Assembly: GCA_021804195.1 (NCBI GenBank)
Contig: JAJZKJ010000100.1
Location: forward strand, 1-7,496
From: Acidobacteriota bacterium
GTDB lineage: Bacteria > Planctomycetota > Phycisphaerae > WQYP01 > JAJZKJ01
Length of the DNA: 7,496 nt
Direction of reading: 5' to 3'
Both the position numbers and the translations under genes were made by a program. Positions within the stretch are counted from its first letter, which is position 1; every line of letters begins with the position of its first letter. Positions 6,141 through 7,496 of the stretch are shown here, piece after piece. A model generated the notes under the pieces. The model did not search any database. It saw nothing but the letters and a program-made list of their open reading frames with translations, and was not told the origin of the DNA.

Positions 6141-6178
6141 AAAAACAAATGCCCCCGGCCGAACCAGCCGGGGGCATT
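6141..6178 (-). terminator. Hairpin with U-rich tail between pstS and pstC
   Basis: A perfect 12-bp stem (AATGCCCCCGGC at 6148-6159 pairing with 6167-6178) closes a 7-nt loop. On the minus strand it is followed directly by TTGTTTTTC, so it looks like a strong intrinsic terminator placed inside the operon. Such elements after binding-protein genes are known to make downstream genes less expressed or to protect the 3' end of the upstream message. It probably lets some transcription through, since pstC and pstA have no other visible promoter. Confidence 0.88.
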
Positions 6179-6186
6179 GTATCAGA

Positions 6187-7278
6187 TCAATGAATGGACT
6201 TGATCTGCTTGATGCTCAACTCGGAAATGCGCGCCGGCAATGGGATAAAGTTCACCTGATTCAGGTACTTTGGCGCGTTGCCGTAACGATGATCAACGGC
6301 CCAGAGCAGGAATTCCCGCACCGCCGTGGCCACCCTGGTGTTCGCTTGACGCTGGTTCACGATCGCATATTCATAATTGATGATCGGATAGGATTCCTCG
6401 CCCGGAGCGAAAATCAGGCTGATGCGTTCATCAGCCGGCGTCTTGGCCACGAGCTCGGCGGCTGCCGCACCGACAGTGCGCGGATTCGGCAACAGGAAAC
6501 GCCCTGCCCGGTTCTCCAGCCGCGCGGTACCCAAACCCGCCTTGGCGATCTCGGCGTGAAAGCTCACCCCGATGTAGGCAATCGAGTACGGGTTCTGCTG
6601 CGAAGCCTGCACCATGCCGGGATTGCCGATGGCACCGATGCCGCCCCGCACCGCCGGCCAGCTGATGCTGGTGCCGTAGCCGACCGAGTTATTCCAGCTC
6701 GGCGTGGAGAACGCCAGGTATTGCGAGAAGATGAACGTATCGCCACTGCCATCGGTGCGATGGATGGGGATAATCATTTGATGCGGAAGTTTGATTCCGG
6801 GATTCAGTTTCCGGATTGCCGCATCATTCCAATACTGAATATGGCCGCTGTAGATACCCGCGAGCACCGGGCCATCCAGTTTCAGATGCGTCTTGTTGAG
6901 ACCGGGTATGTTGTAGTTGACCGTCTGTGCCGAGATGGCCAGCGGGATGTTCAGGATATCCGGGCTCTGCTTCATCTGACCATCGCTCATGTAGGCATCT
7001 GACGCGCCGATCTGGGCGATACCGGCGATAGCCTGGGCAATGCCGGTGCCGCTGCCCGTGCCCTGCGTGGTAATACGAACATCCGGATGCGCGCGCGTGT
7101 AATCCGGTACCCAGAGATTGAACAATGGATACAGCAGGGTTGAACCCGTTTCCAGAAGATTGACCTTGTCTGCCGCCTGCGCCCCCATCATCGGTCCGGC
7201 TACGCCAAGCAACGTGACCGCGGCGGCGCACAGACAAGCGATGGGTTTGCTTCCCAATTTGCTAAGGTACTTCTTCAT
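6187..7278 (-). CDS. pstS: Periplasmic phosphate-binding protein PstS
   Basis: PstS captures inorganic phosphate in the periplasm and hands it to PstCA. The 363-aa precursor has a Sec signal peptide: MKKYLSKLGSK, a hydrophobic core 12-29, and a cut at AQA|A near residue 35. There is no lipobox, so a soluble protein is expected. The phosphate-site loops are clear: TGSTLLYP (44-51), GTGSGTG (73-79), GASDAYM (91-97) and RTDGSGDTF (174-182), followed by the family-typical IGNPGMVQ and YSIAYIGV segments. Its start is well supported by GAGGAG five bases before ATG on the minus strand. It is the first gene of the operon, under a Pho box, and is followed by a hairpin that should favour its expression over the permeases. 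Confidence 0.96.
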   Translation of the reverse strand: MKKYLSKLGSKPIACLCAAAVTLLGVAGPMMGAQAADKVNLLETGSTLLYPLFNLWVPDYTRAHPDVRITTQGTGSGTGIAQAIAGIAQIGASDAYMSDGQMKQSPDILNIPLAISAQTVNYNIPGLNKTHLKLDGPVLAGIYSGHIQYWNDAAIRKLNPGIKLPHQMIIPIHRTDGSGDTFIFSQYLAFSTPSWNNSVGYGTSISWPAVRGGIGAIGNPGMVQASQQNPYSIAYIGVSFHAEIAKAGLGTARLENRAGRFLLPNPRTVGAAAAELVAKTPADERISLIFAPGEESYPIINYEYAIVNQRQANTRVATAVREFLLWAVDHRYGNAPKYLNQVNFIPLPARISELSIKQIKSIH

Positions 7279-7377
7279 GATCTCTCCTCTCGACTGGCTG
7301 AATAAGTAATTGGATTGCTCGCAAGTGGATAATCAGTGTTTGCCGCTCGCCGGTACTGCTAATGCCCCACGTGGCGC

Positions 7378-7411
7378 ACTATAGCAAGCGTATGTTTCAG
7401 GAATATGACGT
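7378..7411 (-). promoter_or_regulatory. Pho box and -10 element of pstS
   Basis: On the minus strand, ACGTCAT (7411-7405), four bases, then CTGAAAC (7400-7394) match the two PhoB half-sites at 5 of 7 positions each. Exactly 10 nt further is TATAGT (7383-7378), a good -10 and the same hexamer as in E. coli phoA. The spacing is that of known Pho promoters. Transcription would begin near 7371, leaving a leader of about 90 nt. The half-sites are weaker than those of the porin promoter, but the position ahead of pstS supports the call. Confidence 0.65.
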
Positions 7412-7496
7412 TCTCAAGCCGATAGTGCCGTCGATTGCTCCATTCAGGTCAATGGTTTATGCCTGCTCTGGCTAGGGTACGTCAGCGCAGGGCACG

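Noticed and set aside
6190..7002. 270-codon + strand open frame opposite pstS
   Set aside because: It is a shadow of pstS, which has all phosphate-binding loops, a signal peptide and a good ribosome site.

Overview
The window looks like chromosomal DNA of a GC-rich gammaproteobacterium. The evidence is the order birA, type III pantothenate kinase (coaX), SPOR-domain protein, tRNA-Thr, together with Pho-box promoters and proteobacterial-type pst and porin genes. No closer taxon can be fixed from the sequence alone. The odd length, and a left edge that falls inside a tRNA, suggest this may be a whole short contig.

Left block (1-2397): an inverted tRNA-Thr(UGU), cut by the window edge, runs directly into a birA that has lost about its first 95-100 codons. 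birA is followed by coaX and a membrane-anchored SPOR-like gene. These three + strand genes have overlapping stop and start codons and look like one operon. A complete tRNA-Thr(UGU) follows on the + strand, with its own likely promoter inside the tail of the SPOR gene. The two tRNA copies form a perfect 75-bp inverted repeat around the block. This is either a rearrangement or an amplification/assembly chimera.

Right block (2398-7496): this is a phosphate-starvation locus with two convergent Pho-controlled units. On the + strand a Pho box precedes a gene for an OprD-like outer-membrane porin, which ends at a strong intrinsic terminator. On the - strand a Pho box with a TATAGT -10 element precedes pstS-pstC-pstA. 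A strong hairpin with a U-rich tail lies between pstS and pstC. It probably keeps expression of the binding protein well above that of the permeases. No pstB (ATPase) or phoU follows pstA; the porin gene end and its terminator occupy the space instead.

Inferred working model: under phosphate limitation PhoB~P activates both units. The porin admits phosphate or a phosphorylated compound through the outer membrane, PstS captures phosphate in the periplasm, and PstC/PstA move it across the inner membrane using a PstB made elsewhere. I see no CRISPR array, insertion sequence, phage gene or wholly novel system. The points most worth checking are the Pho-controlled OprD-type porin, the missing pstB, and the tRNA/birA junction.
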